Of a stretch of 64,000 nucleotides of DNA, positions 32,094 through 41,718 are shown piece by piece. The first letter of the stretch is position 1. Each line of letters starts with the position of its first letter. The DNA comes from CAWAYR01 sp050250875 (GTDB lineage: Bacteria; Acidobacteriota; Vicinamibacteria; Vicinamibacterales; UBA2999), in NCBI GenBank assembly GCA_050250875.1, contig JBFWNV010000001.1, forward strand, positions 1,054,001 through 1,118,000, read 5' to 3'. The notes beneath the pieces were generated by a model that saw nothing but the letters and a program-made list of their open reading frames with translations, did no database searches and was not told where the DNA came from. Made by a program: the position numbers and the translations under genes.

Positions 32094-33353
32094 CTACAGA
32101 ATCGCTGGCGACCCGCCCCTGAAGTCTGCGCCGAGAATCGACACCGAGTCCGCGCCGAGCCAGGCATCCAGCACCTTCGCGTACACGGCGCGGAAGTCGG
32201 TCTCGTGGCGCACGTCGCCGGCGTTGTTCTCGAGGTCGGGGTTCGACGGGTCCTGGCGCAGCGTCGCCGCAGTGCCGTAGAGCCCGCCGCGCACCAGCCC
32301 GCCCATCGCCATCATGATCCCGGCCGCGCCGTGATCGGTGCCCTGGCTGCCGTTCTCGGTGATGCGGCGGCCGAACTCCGAGAACAGCAGCACCAGCGTC
32401 GAGTCGAGCAGCCCCTGGTTGCGCAGATCGTCGTGGAAGGCGGTGAGGCCGGTGTTCACCGTGGCCATCAGGTTGCGGTAGGCGCCGTTCACCGGGTTCT
32501 GGTTGGCGTGGGTGTCGTAGCCGCCAGTGGCGACCCAGAACACCTTCGTGCCGATCTGCCGGTACATCGCCCCGGCGACCGCCTGCAGCGCCTGCCCGAA
32601 GCCGTTGTTCGGGTAGGTCAGCGACGGCCGGTAGGTGGCCACCGTGGCCACGCGGTCGAGCGTGCCGAGCGCGGCTTGCGCGGTGGAGTTCACGAAGGCC
32701 AGGTGCGGGCGATCGGCCGGCAGGTGCGAGGCGATGCGCAGCGCGGCGGCCCGTTCGAACCCGGCTTCGGCCCCGGCGTTGGGGCTGGCGAAGCTGTAGG
32801 TGGCCGGATTGGTGATGGCCGGCACGCCCACCGTGCGCGCCATCAGCGCCCGCGGCGTCTCGCGCGAGGTGTTCCAGCCCACCAGCGGATCGATCGGCGA
32901 CGGCAGCGTGTCGAGGTAGCGGCCCAGCCAGCCGGGGCCGGTGGCGTCGGCCGGGTTGGCCGTGCCCCAGATGTCGAAGCCCTGGAAGTGCGAGCGGCTC
33001 GAGTTCTGGTAGCCGGTGCGCTGGACGATCGCCAGCTTGCCGCTGTCGAAGATGCCCTTGAGGCCGCCCAGGCTCGAATGCAGGCCGAGCAGGTTGCCGC
33101 CGCGATCGGTGCCGACCTGCAGCACCATCCCCGACGGCAGGGCGATGGTCGGCCGGCGGGCGTAATAGTCGGCGTCGCCGTAGGGCACCAGCGTGCTCAG
33201 CGCGTCGTTGCCGCCGTTGAGATACACGATGACGAGGTTGCGGGTGCCGCCGCCCTGGGCCAGCGCCAACTCCGACAGAAACTGCGGCGCGGCGAAGCCG
33301 AAGGTGAAGGCCGAGACGCCGCCCCTGACGAACTGCCGGCGCGTGAATCGCAT
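32094..33353 (-). CDS. DUF1501 family Tat-exported protein
   Basis: The protein has 419 residues. A twin-arginine signal (RFTRRQFVRGGVSAFTFGFA) is followed by the DUF1501 / alkaline-phosphatase-like fold: NLVIVYLNGGNDALSTLVP, SHFQGFDIWGTANP, VFWVATGGYDTHANQ and VLLFSEFGRRITENGSQGTD with HGAAG. The conserved Asp, His and the FSEFGR motif match sulfatase-like relatives. Members pair with DUF1800 proteins, as here, with 11 bp between them. The function of the pair is unknown; a role in secreted polymer handling has been proposed for relatives. Confidence 0.93.
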   Translation of the reverse strand: MRFTRRQFVRGGVSAFTFGFAAPQFLSELALAQGGGTRNLVIVYLNGGNDALSTLVPYGDADYYARRPTIALPSGMVLQVGTDRGGNLLGLHSSLGGLKGIFDSGKLAIVQRTGYQNSSRSHFQGFDIWGTANPADATGPGWLGRYLDTLPSPIDPLVGWNTSRETPRALMARTVGVPAITNPATYSFASPNAGAEAGFERAAALRIASHLPADRPHLAFVNSTAQAALGTLDRVATVATYRPSLTYPNNGFGQALQAVAGAMYRQIGTKVFWVATGGYDTHANQNPVNGAYRNLMATVNTGLTAFHDDLRNQGLLDSTLVLLFSEFGRRITENGSQGTDHGAAGIMMAMGGLVRGGLYGTAATLRQDPSNPDLENNAGDVRHETDFRAVYAKVLDAWLGADSVSILGADFRGGSPAIL

Positions 33354-33364
33354 GGTCGGCGTCC

Positions 33365-34807
33365 TCAATTGAACTGGTACTCGGCCGAGCCGACGATGAG
33401 CCGGCCGAGACCCGCCGCCTTGGCCGTGAGCTGCGTGTCCGACCCCGTCCACGCGCCGCCCTGGCGCAGGTAGTCCATCAGCGCCGCGGTCGTCTCGCTT
33501 CCATACGGCGCGTGGGTGTAGCGCTTCAGCGTGAAGTCGAGCAGCGCCTCCGGCGAGCCGCGGTGCGGCGCCGACGCACTCTGCAGGTTGAAGCGCTGAT
33601 TGGCCATCAGCGTCGCGGCGAAGTTCATGCGCGAGAGCATCGACGCGGTGGAGAACCACTCCGGGCCGAGCGCCCAGCCGTTGACGTCGGGCGGTTCGTA
33701 GAGCTGCTGGCCCATGTTGACGAGCGGGGTCATCGCCGCGTCCACCGACAGGCCGTTCCAGCCGGTCTCCTTGATGGCGCGCACCACGTATTCGACCGGC
33801 CAGCTGTAGCGCGCGAACTCGGCCCGATCGGACAGGAACTCCTCGCTCGTGAACAGGCGAACGAGCATCGCCTTGATGCTGGTGTCGTTGTTCAGATACG
33901 CCTCGCGCATGTCGTCGACGAGGCTCTGACTCGGTGCGTCGAACTCGCTGACGAAGAAGGCGAAGAACTTGCGGGCCAGCCGATCGGCGGTCTCGGGGCG
34001 CCGGGCCAGGGCGCGGATGAGGTCGATGCCGTCCTGCTCGCCGTCGGCGGCGGCGCGGGCCGGAATGGTGCGCGAGCCGTCGGGCAGGACCGCGAAGGTG
34101 AACGTCTTGGCGGTGGGGTCGTGCTGCGCGGCGTTGTAGACGTACTCGTAGTAGCTGGTCAGGGCGCTGGTGCGATCGCCGGCCAGCCGCAGGTTCCAGC
34201 CGGTGAAGACGCGCGCGGCGGCGTAGACGTCCTCCTCGGTGTAGTGGCCGACGCCGGTGGTGAAGAGCTCCATCAGCTCGCGGCCGAAGTTCTCCTGCGG
34301 CCGGGCCCGCACGTTGAGCCGGCCGTCGAGCCAGACCAGCATCGCCGGATCCTTCGCCACTTCGATCAGCAGTTCGTCGAAGCGGCCCAGCGCCAGATCG
34401 CGAAAGAGCTGAATCTGGCCGCGGCGCTGCCCCGCCACCTCGCCGGCCACGGCGTCCATCATCTTGGTGGCGTGTTCCTGGCCGAACGTGCCGGCCACCT
34501 TGCTGTAGGCGGTGGCGAAGTGGTTGTGCCAGAACAGCGCCAGCTTCTCCTGCAGCGGCCGCTGGCTGTGCACCATGCGGAACAGCCAGCGCTGGCGCGC
34601 GTCGTTGACGACGGTGTTGGGCGAGAACTGGCCGCGGGTGGTCACGCCGATGTAGGCGGCGTCGTTGATCTTCGTGTCGACGTCGCCGGGGGCGCGGTCG
34701 TAGTTCAGCAGGTAGCCGACCACGCCCACCAGGGGGATCCGGCCGAACAGCTCGAGCTCGGCGGTGCCGGCGCCGAAGCCGAGACGACGAAGCACGTGCT
34801 GCAGCAT
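33365..34807 (-). CDS. DUF1800 family protein
   Basis: The protein has 480 residues. Family marks are the opening HVLRRLGFGAGTAELELFGR, LALFWHNHFATAYSKV, the strongly conserved RPQENFGRELMELFTTGVGH with YTEEDVYAAARVFTGW, and the end PPDVNGWALGPEWFSTASML. The beginning lacks a signal peptide, which is usual when the partner DUF1501 protein carries the Tat signal. The two are a conserved cassette in Acidobacteriota, Planctomycetes and Proteobacteria. Confidence 0.93.
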   Translation of the reverse strand: MLQHVLRRLGFGAGTAELELFGRIPLVGVVGYLLNYDRAPGDVDTKINDAAYIGVTTRGQFSPNTVVNDARQRWLFRMVHSQRPLQEKLALFWHNHFATAYSKVAGTFGQEHATKMMDAVAGEVAGQRRGQIQLFRDLALGRFDELLIEVAKDPAMLVWLDGRLNVRARPQENFGRELMELFTTGVGHYTEEDVYAAARVFTGWNLRLAGDRTSALTSYYEYVYNAAQHDPTAKTFTFAVLPDGSRTIPARAAADGEQDGIDLIRALARRPETADRLARKFFAFFVSEFDAPSQSLVDDMREAYLNNDTSIKAMLVRLFTSEEFLSDRAEFARYSWPVEYVVRAIKETGWNGLSVDAAMTPLVNMGQQLYEPPDVNGWALGPEWFSTASMLSRMNFAATLMANQRFNLQSASAPHRGSPEALLDFTLKRYTHAPYGSETTAALMDYLRQGGAWTGSDTQLTAKAAGLGRLIVGSAEYQFN

Positions 34808-34993
34808 GGCGCTTGGCTCCGGACACGACGAGCAACGAATGCGGCGCCGACCCGGACGTCGCCGATTGTATCGGGAACCAGCCCAGCCGTTTCCCGGATC
34901 CGCACCGGTCCGTCGCGATCACGAAACCGAGATCGCGCCGGGCCGCCGCACTGGAGGCTCGTGCCGGAGTTAGACCGCGCCCGGCGGCCGCAG

Positions 34994-37732
34994 TTACTTC
35001 TGGGCGGCGGAGTTCGCCGGCGTCGTCGCCGACCCGAGCGAGATCAGATTGGCCATCAGCCGGTAGGCGCCGTCGGTGCCGGCCGGCAGCTGCCGCCACA
35101 GCCCGACGCCCAGGTAGATCCACCGGCCCGCGCCCACCTTGGCTTCGACCATGGCGCCCTGCTTGGGGCCCTGGTTGAACGGGAACGGCTCGATGAACTC
35201 CGCGAGCTCGGTGTAGTTCGGGTCGCCCTTGTCGAAGAAGTAGAGCCCACGCTCCTGCCGCCAGCCCTGCCAGTCGGCGTCGGTGATGCGGTTGGGCGTG
35301 GTGAACACCGGGTGCTGCGGCTGCAGCACGTTGACCTTGGAGTGCTCGTCGGTGACGCGCCGGCTGCCCACCTTGCCGGGATAGGGGCCGTACTGCGCCT
35401 GGTTGAACTCGAACTTGTTGTAGTTGACGATCACCGTGCCGCCGGCACGCACGTAGTCGAGCAGCCGCTGGTTGTAGGCGCGCAGGTCGGCCCGGCGCTC
35501 GTAGGCCCGGACACCGGTCATCACGACGTCGAAGCGGCCAAGGTCGCCCCAGGCGAGCTGATCCTCGGTGAGCAGCTCGACGCGGGCGCCGAGCTGCTCC
35601 AGGGCTGGCGGAATCTCGTCGCCCACGCCCATCACGTAGCCCACCGTCAGGTTGGGCTTGACCTTCACGTCGAGCACGCTCACGGCGATCTCGGGGGTGC
35701 GCAGCACGTGGCGGCGGGTGGTGTGCGGATACTCGACGACCTGGTAGCCCCGCGCGTAGGTGGTGGCGCCGTCGCGGACGACGGCGCCGATCGTCAGGTG
35801 CGCCGGGCCCTTGGCCGCGGCGGCGGCGAGCGCCGCGGCGGCCGGCGGCGTCACCGTGAAGCGTACGGTCACGGCTTCGTCCTCGCGCGAGAACGTCACC
35901 GGCTGGGTGGCCGGCGTGGCGGTCCAACCGGCCGGCAGGGTCAGGCTCGCCTCGGCCTTGGCGGCGCCCTTGGCGTGGTTGAGCACGGTCACCCGCACGT
36001 CGCGCGTGGGCGGCGCTCCAGAGGGAGCGGCGGCCGGCACGATCAGGATCTCGGGCGTGGCCGAGACCGCGAACTTCGGCACGACGTGCAGCTCGGCGCG
36101 CTTCTCGCCGCTGTAGAGATTGCCTTCGGACCGTGACTGCACGCCGACGGGAACCTCGACCGTGCTGCCGCCGATGGTGAGCGCGAACGTGGCCACGTAG
36201 GGCGTAGGACGGAACGGCAGGCCCGGGGGCACGTCGGGGTCGAGATCGAACCGCGCGACGCCCTCGGCGTACTTGAAGTGGGCGGCGGTGAGGCGGGCAT
36301 CGGCCGGCACGCTGGCGGTCATGCGGCACAGGCGGGCGGCCCTGGCGGCGACCGGCGCGGCGGCGCAGTCGCCGGCCGCCGACGTGACACCGGCCAGCGT
36401 CGCGCCGGCGGTGATCGCGGCATCGCCACGGTTGGCGGCAATCACCCGCAGTTCCACCGGCTGGCCGGCAATGACCAGGTCGTCGTTGGCGACCGCTTCG
36501 AGGCGGATATCGGCGGCCAGCACCAGGGCGTCTTCGAACTGCTGCTCCTTCTGCGCGAGGCGAACGTCGATCTCGTAGCGGCCGGCATCGCTCACGCCGA
36601 GGCCGCCCAGTTCCTTGCGCAGTGCGCGCACCGCTTCGAGGCCCGCGGCCAGCGGCGCTACCGCCGCGGCCGACCCCCTGGCGGCGAGCGCGGCCCGCGC
36701 GTCGGCCACGCTCGCGGCGATGCGCGTCAGGCCGGCGACCAGCGCCGTCGGCGGCTGTGCGCCGGCATAGCCGGACAGGCTCGACAGCGCCGTCGGGATG
36801 CCGTCGAACATCTCGGGGTCGGGCCGGTTCACGCCGCCCGGCAGCACCGTGTCGCGCAGTCGATAGGCGCGCGGCCCGCTGCCGAAGCCCTCGGTGACGC
36901 CGGGCAGCGGCAGCAGCTGCGACATGCCCTGGCACTTGTGCATGCTGCGCGCCTCGCCGGCGATCTCGTTGCAGGAGCGGCCGAGCACCGGGTCGTAGGT
37001 GTTGCCGCCGGTGAACATCAGCAGCTGCGACGCGCCCTCGCCGGTCAGCGCCGGGGCCTTGCCCGGCGGGCCGAAGAAGCCGCCCGTGTAGTAGTACTTC
37101 TTCGGCTGCCACGGCCGCAGCCCGGCGGCGATCTGATCGGGGAACGCGTCGGGGTCGGCAGCGGCCCGAAATGCCTGAGCGCTCAGCCGCGCCGACGCTT
37201 GGTGGTGCTGGCCGCCGCCCTCGCCGTCGTAGACGAAGCCGACGATCACGTCGGGGCGGATGGTGCGGATCATCCGCACGTAGTCGCCGAGGATCACCTG
37301 GCCGCCCCACTTCTCGAGCGTCTCCTCGACGCTGAACGAGTAGCCGAAGTCGACCGCCCTGGTGAAGTACTGTTCGGCGCCGTCGAACTTGTGGACGGCC
37401 AGCAGTTCCTCGGTGCGCAGCACGGCCAGCGCCTCGAACAGCTCGGGGCCGATCTCGTTCTGCCCGCCTTCCCCGCGCGTCGCCGTGACCAGCGACGTGC
37501 GGAAGCCCTGCACGTGGCCGTAGTAGGCGAGCAGCGCGTTGTTCTCGTCGTCGGGATGCGCCGTGGTCATCATCAGGTTGCCGACGGTGTCGAGCTTGCG
37601 GAGCGCCAGCTCGAGCGCGGGCCGGCCGCTCATCGCCGCCACCGGCTGGAGCCGGTGCTGGGCACGGGGCGACGACGAGGAGACCAGGGCGGCGAGGACG
37701 AGGAACAGGAGGGGCAGCGAGCGTCGAGCCAT
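34994..37732 (-). CDS. Large secreted PIG-L family deacetylase
   Basis: The protein has 912 residues. A signal peptide (SLPLLFLVLAALVSSSSPRA) precedes a PIG-L (LmbE) zinc deacetylase domain (about residues 45-300) with metal motif TAHPDDENNALL (His59, Asp61, Asp62) and a distal GGGQHHQASARL histidine pair. The remaining 600 residues contain NEW3-like beta-sandwich segments (NHAKGAAKAEASLTLPAGWT) and a glutamine-amidotransferase-like end domain (VMTGVRAYERRADLRAYNQR ... AGGTVIVNYNKFEFN). It likely removes N-acetyl groups from amino-sugar units of an extracellular glycan. The start at 37732 fits the signal peptide. Confidence 0.92.
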   Translation of the reverse strand: MARRSLPLLFLVLAALVSSSSPRAQHRLQPVAAMSGRPALELALRKLDTVGNLMMTTAHPDDENNALLAYYGHVQGFRTSLVTATRGEGGQNEIGPELFEALAVLRTEELLAVHKFDGAEQYFTRAVDFGYSFSVEETLEKWGGQVILGDYVRMIRTIRPDVIVGFVYDGEGGGQHHQASARLSAQAFRAAADPDAFPDQIAAGLRPWQPKKYYYTGGFFGPPGKAPALTGEGASQLLMFTGGNTYDPVLGRSCNEIAGEARSMHKCQGMSQLLPLPGVTEGFGSGPRAYRLRDTVLPGGVNRPDPEMFDGIPTALSSLSGYAGAQPPTALVAGLTRIAASVADARAALAARGSAAAVAPLAAGLEAVRALRKELGGLGVSDAGRYEIDVRLAQKEQQFEDALVLAADIRLEAVANDDLVIAGQPVELRVIAANRGDAAITAGATLAGVTSAAGDCAAAPVAARAARLCRMTASVPADARLTAAHFKYAEGVARFDLDPDVPPGLPFRPTPYVATFALTIGGSTVEVPVGVQSRSEGNLYSGEKRAELHVVPKFAVSATPEILIVPAAAPSGAPPTRDVRVTVLNHAKGAAKAEASLTLPAGWTATPATQPVTFSREDEAVTVRFTVTPPAAAALAAAAAKGPAHLTIGAVVRDGATTYARGYQVVEYPHTTRRHVLRTPEIAVSVLDVKVKPNLTVGYVMGVGDEIPPALEQLGARVELLTEDQLAWGDLGRFDVVMTGVRAYERRADLRAYNQRLLDYVRAGGTVIVNYNKFEFNQAQYGPYPGKVGSRRVTDEHSKVNVLQPQHPVFTTPNRITDADWQGWRQERGLYFFDKGDPNYTELAEFIEPFPFNQGPKQGAMVEAKVGAGRWIYLGVGLWRQLPAGTDGAYRLMANLISLGSATTPANSAAQK

Positions 37733-37806
37733 CTGCCTAGCGTAACGGAGACCGTCGCAGCCGGCCAGCCACGTCGGCCGGCGCGCCCGGTGTCACACTA
37801 TCGCGC

Positions 37807-38457
37807 ATGTCACCGAACGTCTCGCCGGAGCTGAACGAATTCGTGCGGGAAGCCCTGCGACAGGGCGTGCCGCGCACGCGGATCGCCCAGGCGCTGGCTG
37901 ATGCCGGGTGGAGCGCCGATCAGGCCCGGGCAGCGCTGGCGGGCTTCGCCGAGCTGGCCTTCCCGGTTCCGGTCCCGCGGCCGCGGCCCTACACGTCGGC
38001 GCGCGATGCGTTTCTCTACCTGGTGATGTTCACCACGCTCTACTGGAGCGCCTATCACCTCGGCAGCCTGCTCTTCGCGGTGATCGACCGGGCGTTCCCC
38101 GATCCGACCGACGTCCGGCCCGGGGAGTCGGTGCTCTACGCCGTCCGCTGGTCGGTGTCGGCGCTGGTGGTGAGCTTCCCGGTATTCGCTGCCGTGGCCT
38201 GGTCGGTCGAGCGCGGCCTCCGCCGCGACCCCATCAGGCGCGACTCGAAGATCCGGCGGCAGCTCACCTACCTCACGCTGTTCGTCGCCAGCGGCGTGCT
38301 CATCGGCGACGTCTCGACGCTGGTCTACAACCTGCTGGGCGGCGGACTCACCGTGCGGTTCGTGCTGAAGATGCTGGTCGTCGCCGCCATCGGCGGCGGT
38401 GTGTTTCTCTACTACCTCGGCGACCTGCGGGCGGCTGAATCGGAGCCAACGCCGTGA
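37807..38457 (+). CDS. DUF5671 membrane protein
   Basis: The protein has 216 residues. The N-terminal 45 residues form a small helical module (LNEFVREALRQGVPRTRIAQ, GWSADQARAAL) of the type often found before DUF5671. The rest has four membrane helices, beginning with the family signature ARDAFLYLVMFTTLYWSAYH, and later YAVRWSVSALVVSFPVFAAV and GDVSTLVYNLLGGGLTVRF. Role unknown; relatives occur beside oxidoreductases. It is divergent from the PIG-L gene, with a GCCGGCC...GGCCGGC inverted repeat (37760-37782) in the 74 bp gap. Confidence 0.88.
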   Translation: MSPNVSPELNEFVREALRQGVPRTRIAQALADAGWSADQARAALAGFAELAFPVPVPRPRPYTSARDAFLYLVMFTTLYWSAYHLGSLLFAVIDRAFPDPTDVRPGESVLYAVRWSVSALVVSFPVFAAVAWSVERGLRRDPIRRDSKIRRQLTYLTLFVASGVLIGDVSTLVYNLLGGGLTVRFVLKMLVVAAIGGGVFLYYLGDLRAAESEPTP

Positions 38458-38563
38458 CCCGCCCCGGCGCGGTGGCCGGCCTGGCGTGACGGAATGCGAC
38501 GCGCGATCCGGAGAGCGACGACCCGTACGAGTGTCGCGTCACCGGACCGCGCGTCTTCCAACT

Positions 38564-38591
38564 GGTCCCCGGTCCCTGGTCCCGGGTCCCT
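38564..38591. repeat. Four tandem GGTCCCN heptamers
   Basis: GGTCCCC, GGTCCCT, GGTCCCG and GGTCCCT follow one another without gaps, 7 bp before the stop of the DUF4397 gene. Each unit can pair with its neighbours. It is of the same period as the other heptamer arrays in the window, with a different unit. Confidence 0.85.
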
Positions 38592-38597
38592 GCTGTG

Positions 38598-39266
38598 TCA
38601 CTGCACGGCCTGGACGATGAAGTCGAACGTGCCGCCGCTCACCGAGCCGATGGCGTAGACGAAGTAGCGCCGGCCCGACTGGAAGCTGAGCGGCGCGACG
38701 CCGGTGATCGGCGTGCCGGCGAACGGCACCTGCAGCTGCAGCGGAATCGCCGTGTTGGCCGGCACCTCGAGGTCGCCGAAGTACGGGTTGCTGAGGGCCA
38801 GCTTCGGCACGCCGCCGGCGGCGAGCTGCACGGCCGGCGCCTGCGCGGCGTGACGCACGCTCACGCGCGCCATGCCGGGCGCGGGCGTCGAGCGGTCGTT
38901 CTGGTAGACCGTCGCGGTCGGGTTGCCGTTGGCGTCGAGGTGCGCCAGGATGCTCAGCTCGACGTTGTCCGGGATGGCCGCGCCGAGCACCGCGATCACC
39001 GGCGTGGCGGTCTGCGGATTGGCGCCGGCGACGAAGATGCGGATGTCGGCGCTGAGCGCGCCGCCCACCGTCAGATCGACGATCTGCCTGGGCTGGAAGC
39101 CGGGAATCGTCGGCGTCGCGCCGATCGGGCTGCCGGCCAGACCGGCATAGACGTCGACGTTCACGCCCGGGATGCCGTGGATGATGAAGAGCCGCGTTGC
39201 CGCCTCGGCAGTGGCGCCGCTCACGCTCAGGGTCATCAGAAGAGCCAGAACTCGAAACACTCGCAT
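38598..39266 (-). CDS. DUF4397 domain secreted protein
   Basis: The protein has 222 residues. A signal peptide (FRVLALLMTLSVSGATAEA) precedes a DUF4397 domain: the start LFIIHGIPGVNVDVYAG, RQIVDLTVGGALSADIRIFV, the second half MARVSVRHAAQAPAVQLAAG and the closing GRRYFVYAIGSVSGGTFDFI. The domain contains two related beta-sandwich halves and is common in surface-exposed proteins of Bacteroidota and Acidobacteriota. No enzymatic residues are known. Confidence 0.9.
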   Translation of the reverse strand: MRVFRVLALLMTLSVSGATAEAATRLFIIHGIPGVNVDVYAGLAGSPIGATPTIPGFQPRQIVDLTVGGALSADIRIFVAGANPQTATPVIAVLGAAIPDNVELSILAHLDANGNPTATVYQNDRSTPAPGMARVSVRHAAQAPAVQLAAGGVPKLALSNPYFGDLEVPANTAIPLQLQVPFAGTPITGVAPLSFQSGRRYFVYAIGSVSGGTFDFIVQAVQ

Positions 39267-39405
39267 GGTACGAACCTCCGGCTTTCGCCGTTTCGATGGG
39301 TTGCCGTTACCGGCGGCTCATCGGCCGCCGGAGCACGTGGTCCCTCTGATGACGCGGCGTGGAATCGGGAGGTTGCCGGCGGGGTTGTCAGGTGATGGCG
39401 TACTA

Positions 39406-39464
39406 GCGGCTAGGGGCTGGCGGCTAGGGACTGGCGGATCACGCTGTCACGCTGTCACGCTGAG
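39406..39464. repeat. Heptamer array plus ACGCTGTC octamers behind the TonB receptor
   Basis: Two 14-bp units GCGGCTAGGGGCTG / GCGGCTAGGGACTG (39406-39433), then GCGGATC, then the octamers ACGCTGTC ACGCTGTC ACGCTGAG (39441-39464) running up to the stop codon of the receptor gene. The first part, read on the minus strand, matches the array at 41719-41745. Confidence 0.8.
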
Positions 39465-41654
39465 TCAAAAGCGAACCACGGCGGTGATCGACGCGGCGCG
39501 CCCTGGCGCCAGCACCGCCCGCACGTCCTGGCTGGCGAAGTAGGTTTCGTCGAAGAGATTGCGCACCAGGCCGCGCAGTTCGAGGTGCTGCACCAGGGTG
39601 ATGCCGCCGCTCACGTCGACCAGCGTGTAGCCGTTGACGACGCGCTCGGTCGGGCCGGGACGATCGTCCTCGGCGAACCACGCCGCGCGCGCCTGCGCGA
39701 AGGCGCGCGCGCCGATCAGGCGCCGCACCTGCACCGAGCCGGTCTCGGTGGTCACGCCGTCGAGGTACGACCGCGGATCGAGCGCCCGGCCGCGTGCCGC
39801 CTGGAACGCGCCTTCGACGGTGAGCCGCCACGGCAACTCCACCTGCGTCTCCACTTCGACGCCGCGCAGCCGGGCGCGGCCGCGGTTGCGGAAGAAGAAG
39901 TCGTCGGGGGTGGTCTGGTAGCGCTCGACGAGATCGTCGATGCGGTAGTGGTAGCCGTAGACGGCCGCGCGCACCTGCCGCGAGGTGTAGCGCACGCTGG
40001 CGTCGAACTGCAGGCTCGACTCGGGATCGAGATCCGGGTTGCCGGTGATGAAACCGCGGCCGGATGGACCGCGGAAGTAGCGATCCGAGAGCACCGGATC
40101 GCGGAAGCCGCGCGCCACCTGCGCGGTGACCGAGAACCCCGCGGTGCTCGCGGCGGTCATCGAGACGAAACCCGACCCGGCGGTGCGGCCCGTCGATCGA
40201 TCGCCGAAGTAGCCGCCGGAGTTGGCCGTCGTCACGTGATCCAGCCGGCCGCCGCCGGCCACCGACAGCCAGGCCGTCAGCGCGGCGTCGAGGCTCGTGT
40301 AGGCCGCGCTGTCCACGCGCCGGGCCGAGTCGATCGACACGTTCTCGGTGGTGCGCAGCAGCGCGCCGTCGAGGGCGTAGGCCTCGACGATGTCGAGCGC
40401 GCGCAGACCGCCGCGGCCGTTGAGATCCACGCCGATTTCCCAGCGCGCGGTGCCGAGCGGACGGCGGGCGTAGCCGCGGAACTGGAAGTCGCGGGCGCTG
40501 ATGTCGGCGCGCTCGACGCTGCGCGCCGTCGTTGCCGTGGCGAAGCGGTTCTGATCGGTGACCTGGGCGTAGCGCCCGTAGAACCCGTGCAGGCCGATCT
40601 CGTCGAAGGGGCCGACGTCGGGCCGGTCGTACTCGGCGGTGAAGCGGTGCGAGTCCTCGGTCGGGTAGAAGAATCGCACGGCCGAGGAGTTGTTGCGCGG
40701 CCGTTCGATGTCGCGGCCGAAATCGCCCTGATAGCCGGCCGAGAAGTAGCCGCCGCCGGCCAGGTGGGCGACCCGGGCCAGCACGCCGCCGTCGGTGTAG
40801 CCCGAGTTGAGGGTGGGACCCGACGGGCTCTCCCAGTCGTTCACGTCGCGGAGGTGGGCGGCGATGAGCACGCTGCCGCGGCCGGTGCCCTTGGAGACGT
40901 CGCCGCCGAGGCGCCGCTCGGGCACGCCGGTGCCGAGCGTGGCCGACACGCGCACTCCCCACGGGGCATTGGGGGCCACCTTTCGCGTGGTCGCGGCGAT
41001 CACGCCGCCGAAGGCGTCCGAGCCGTAGGCCACCGATCCGGGGCCGCGGGCCACCTCGACGCCCTCGAGGATGTCGGGATCGAGAAAGGTGGCGCTGGAT
41101 CCGGCCCGGCGTTCGGAGTTCACCCGCGCGCCGTCGATGAGGATGAGCGTGCGGCCGCTCGACAGCCCGCGCAGAGCGGGCACCGCCGCCTGCCCTTCGC
41201 TCACCTGGTTGACACCAGGGACGTTCTCGAGCGCCTGCACGAGGTTGCCGGGCAGCCGTGTCTGGATCTCGGCCTGCGAGAGGCTGGTCGTGGCGGCGCC
41301 CGGCGTCGCCTCGATGTCGGGAGCGGCACCCGAGACGGTGACGCGTTCGCTGACCAGCGCCTCGACGATGATGACGACAGCAGCGCCGCCGCCGGGAAGC
41401 GCCTCGACCAGCTGCGGCTTCATGAACAGACCGCCGGGAGCGACGACCAGGATCTCGAAGGGCACCGGCGGATCGGGCGTCCAGCTGAAACGCCCGTCGG
41501 CGTCGGTCACGGCCGAGCCGGGCCGGCCCAGGATGCTGATCTCGGCGCCGGCGATCGGCTGCCCGCCGGCATCCACGACCTGGCCGGTGAAGGCCAGGGC
41601 CGGCGCCGCGCCGAGAAGCGTGGCGACGATCGAGAGAAGGACCGGAATGCGCAC
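39465..41654 (-). CDS. TonB-dependent outer-membrane receptor with N-terminal Ig-like domain
   Basis: The protein has 729 residues. A GTG at 41654 opens a signal peptide (VRIPVLLSIVATLLGAAPAL). A carboxypeptidase-regulatory-like domain follows (FTGQVVDAGGQPIAGAEISI ... VTDADGRFSWTP), then the plug (about residues 115-225: SLSQAEIQTRLPGNLVQALE, RGLSSGRTLILIDGARVN, GVEVARGPGSVAYGSDAFGG) and a 22-strand barrel ending in an aromatic residue (SITAVVRF). It takes up a ligand, perhaps a siderophore, cobalamin or glycan fragment, with TonB energy. No substrate marker is present. It is flanked on both sides by inverted heptamer arrays. Confidence 0.92.
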   Translation of the reverse strand: MRIPVLLSIVATLLGAAPALAFTGQVVDAGGQPIAGAEISILGRPGSAVTDADGRFSWTPDPPVPFEILVVAPGGLFMKPQLVEALPGGGAAVVIIVEALVSERVTVSGAAPDIEATPGAATTSLSQAEIQTRLPGNLVQALENVPGVNQVSEGQAAVPALRGLSSGRTLILIDGARVNSERRAGSSATFLDPDILEGVEVARGPGSVAYGSDAFGGVIAATTRKVAPNAPWGVRVSATLGTGVPERRLGGDVSKGTGRGSVLIAAHLRDVNDWESPSGPTLNSGYTDGGVLARVAHLAGGGYFSAGYQGDFGRDIERPRNNSSAVRFFYPTEDSHRFTAEYDRPDVGPFDEIGLHGFYGRYAQVTDQNRFATATTARSVERADISARDFQFRGYARRPLGTARWEIGVDLNGRGGLRALDIVEAYALDGALLRTTENVSIDSARRVDSAAYTSLDAALTAWLSVAGGGRLDHVTTANSGGYFGDRSTGRTAGSGFVSMTAASTAGFSVTAQVARGFRDPVLSDRYFRGPSGRGFITGNPDLDPESSLQFDASVRYTSRQVRAAVYGYHYRIDDLVERYQTTPDDFFFRNRGRARLRGVEVETQVELPWRLTVEGAFQAARGRALDPRSYLDGVTTETGSVQVRRLIGARAFAQARAAWFAEDDRPGPTERVVNGYTLVDVSGGITLVQHLELRGLVRNLFDETYFASQDVRAVLAPGRAASITAVVRF

Positions 41655-41718
41655 TGCGTTCCAGAACGGGCGGCGCCGGATGGTCCGACGCCGCCCAGGT
41701 TTGACGCGGCGGGGCTGG

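Noticed and set aside
32094..37310. A continuous minus-strand frame of 1738 codons
   Set aside because: It joins the real DUF1501 frame to shadow frames of the DUF1800 and PIG-L genes; only the part below 33353 has family signatures and a start.
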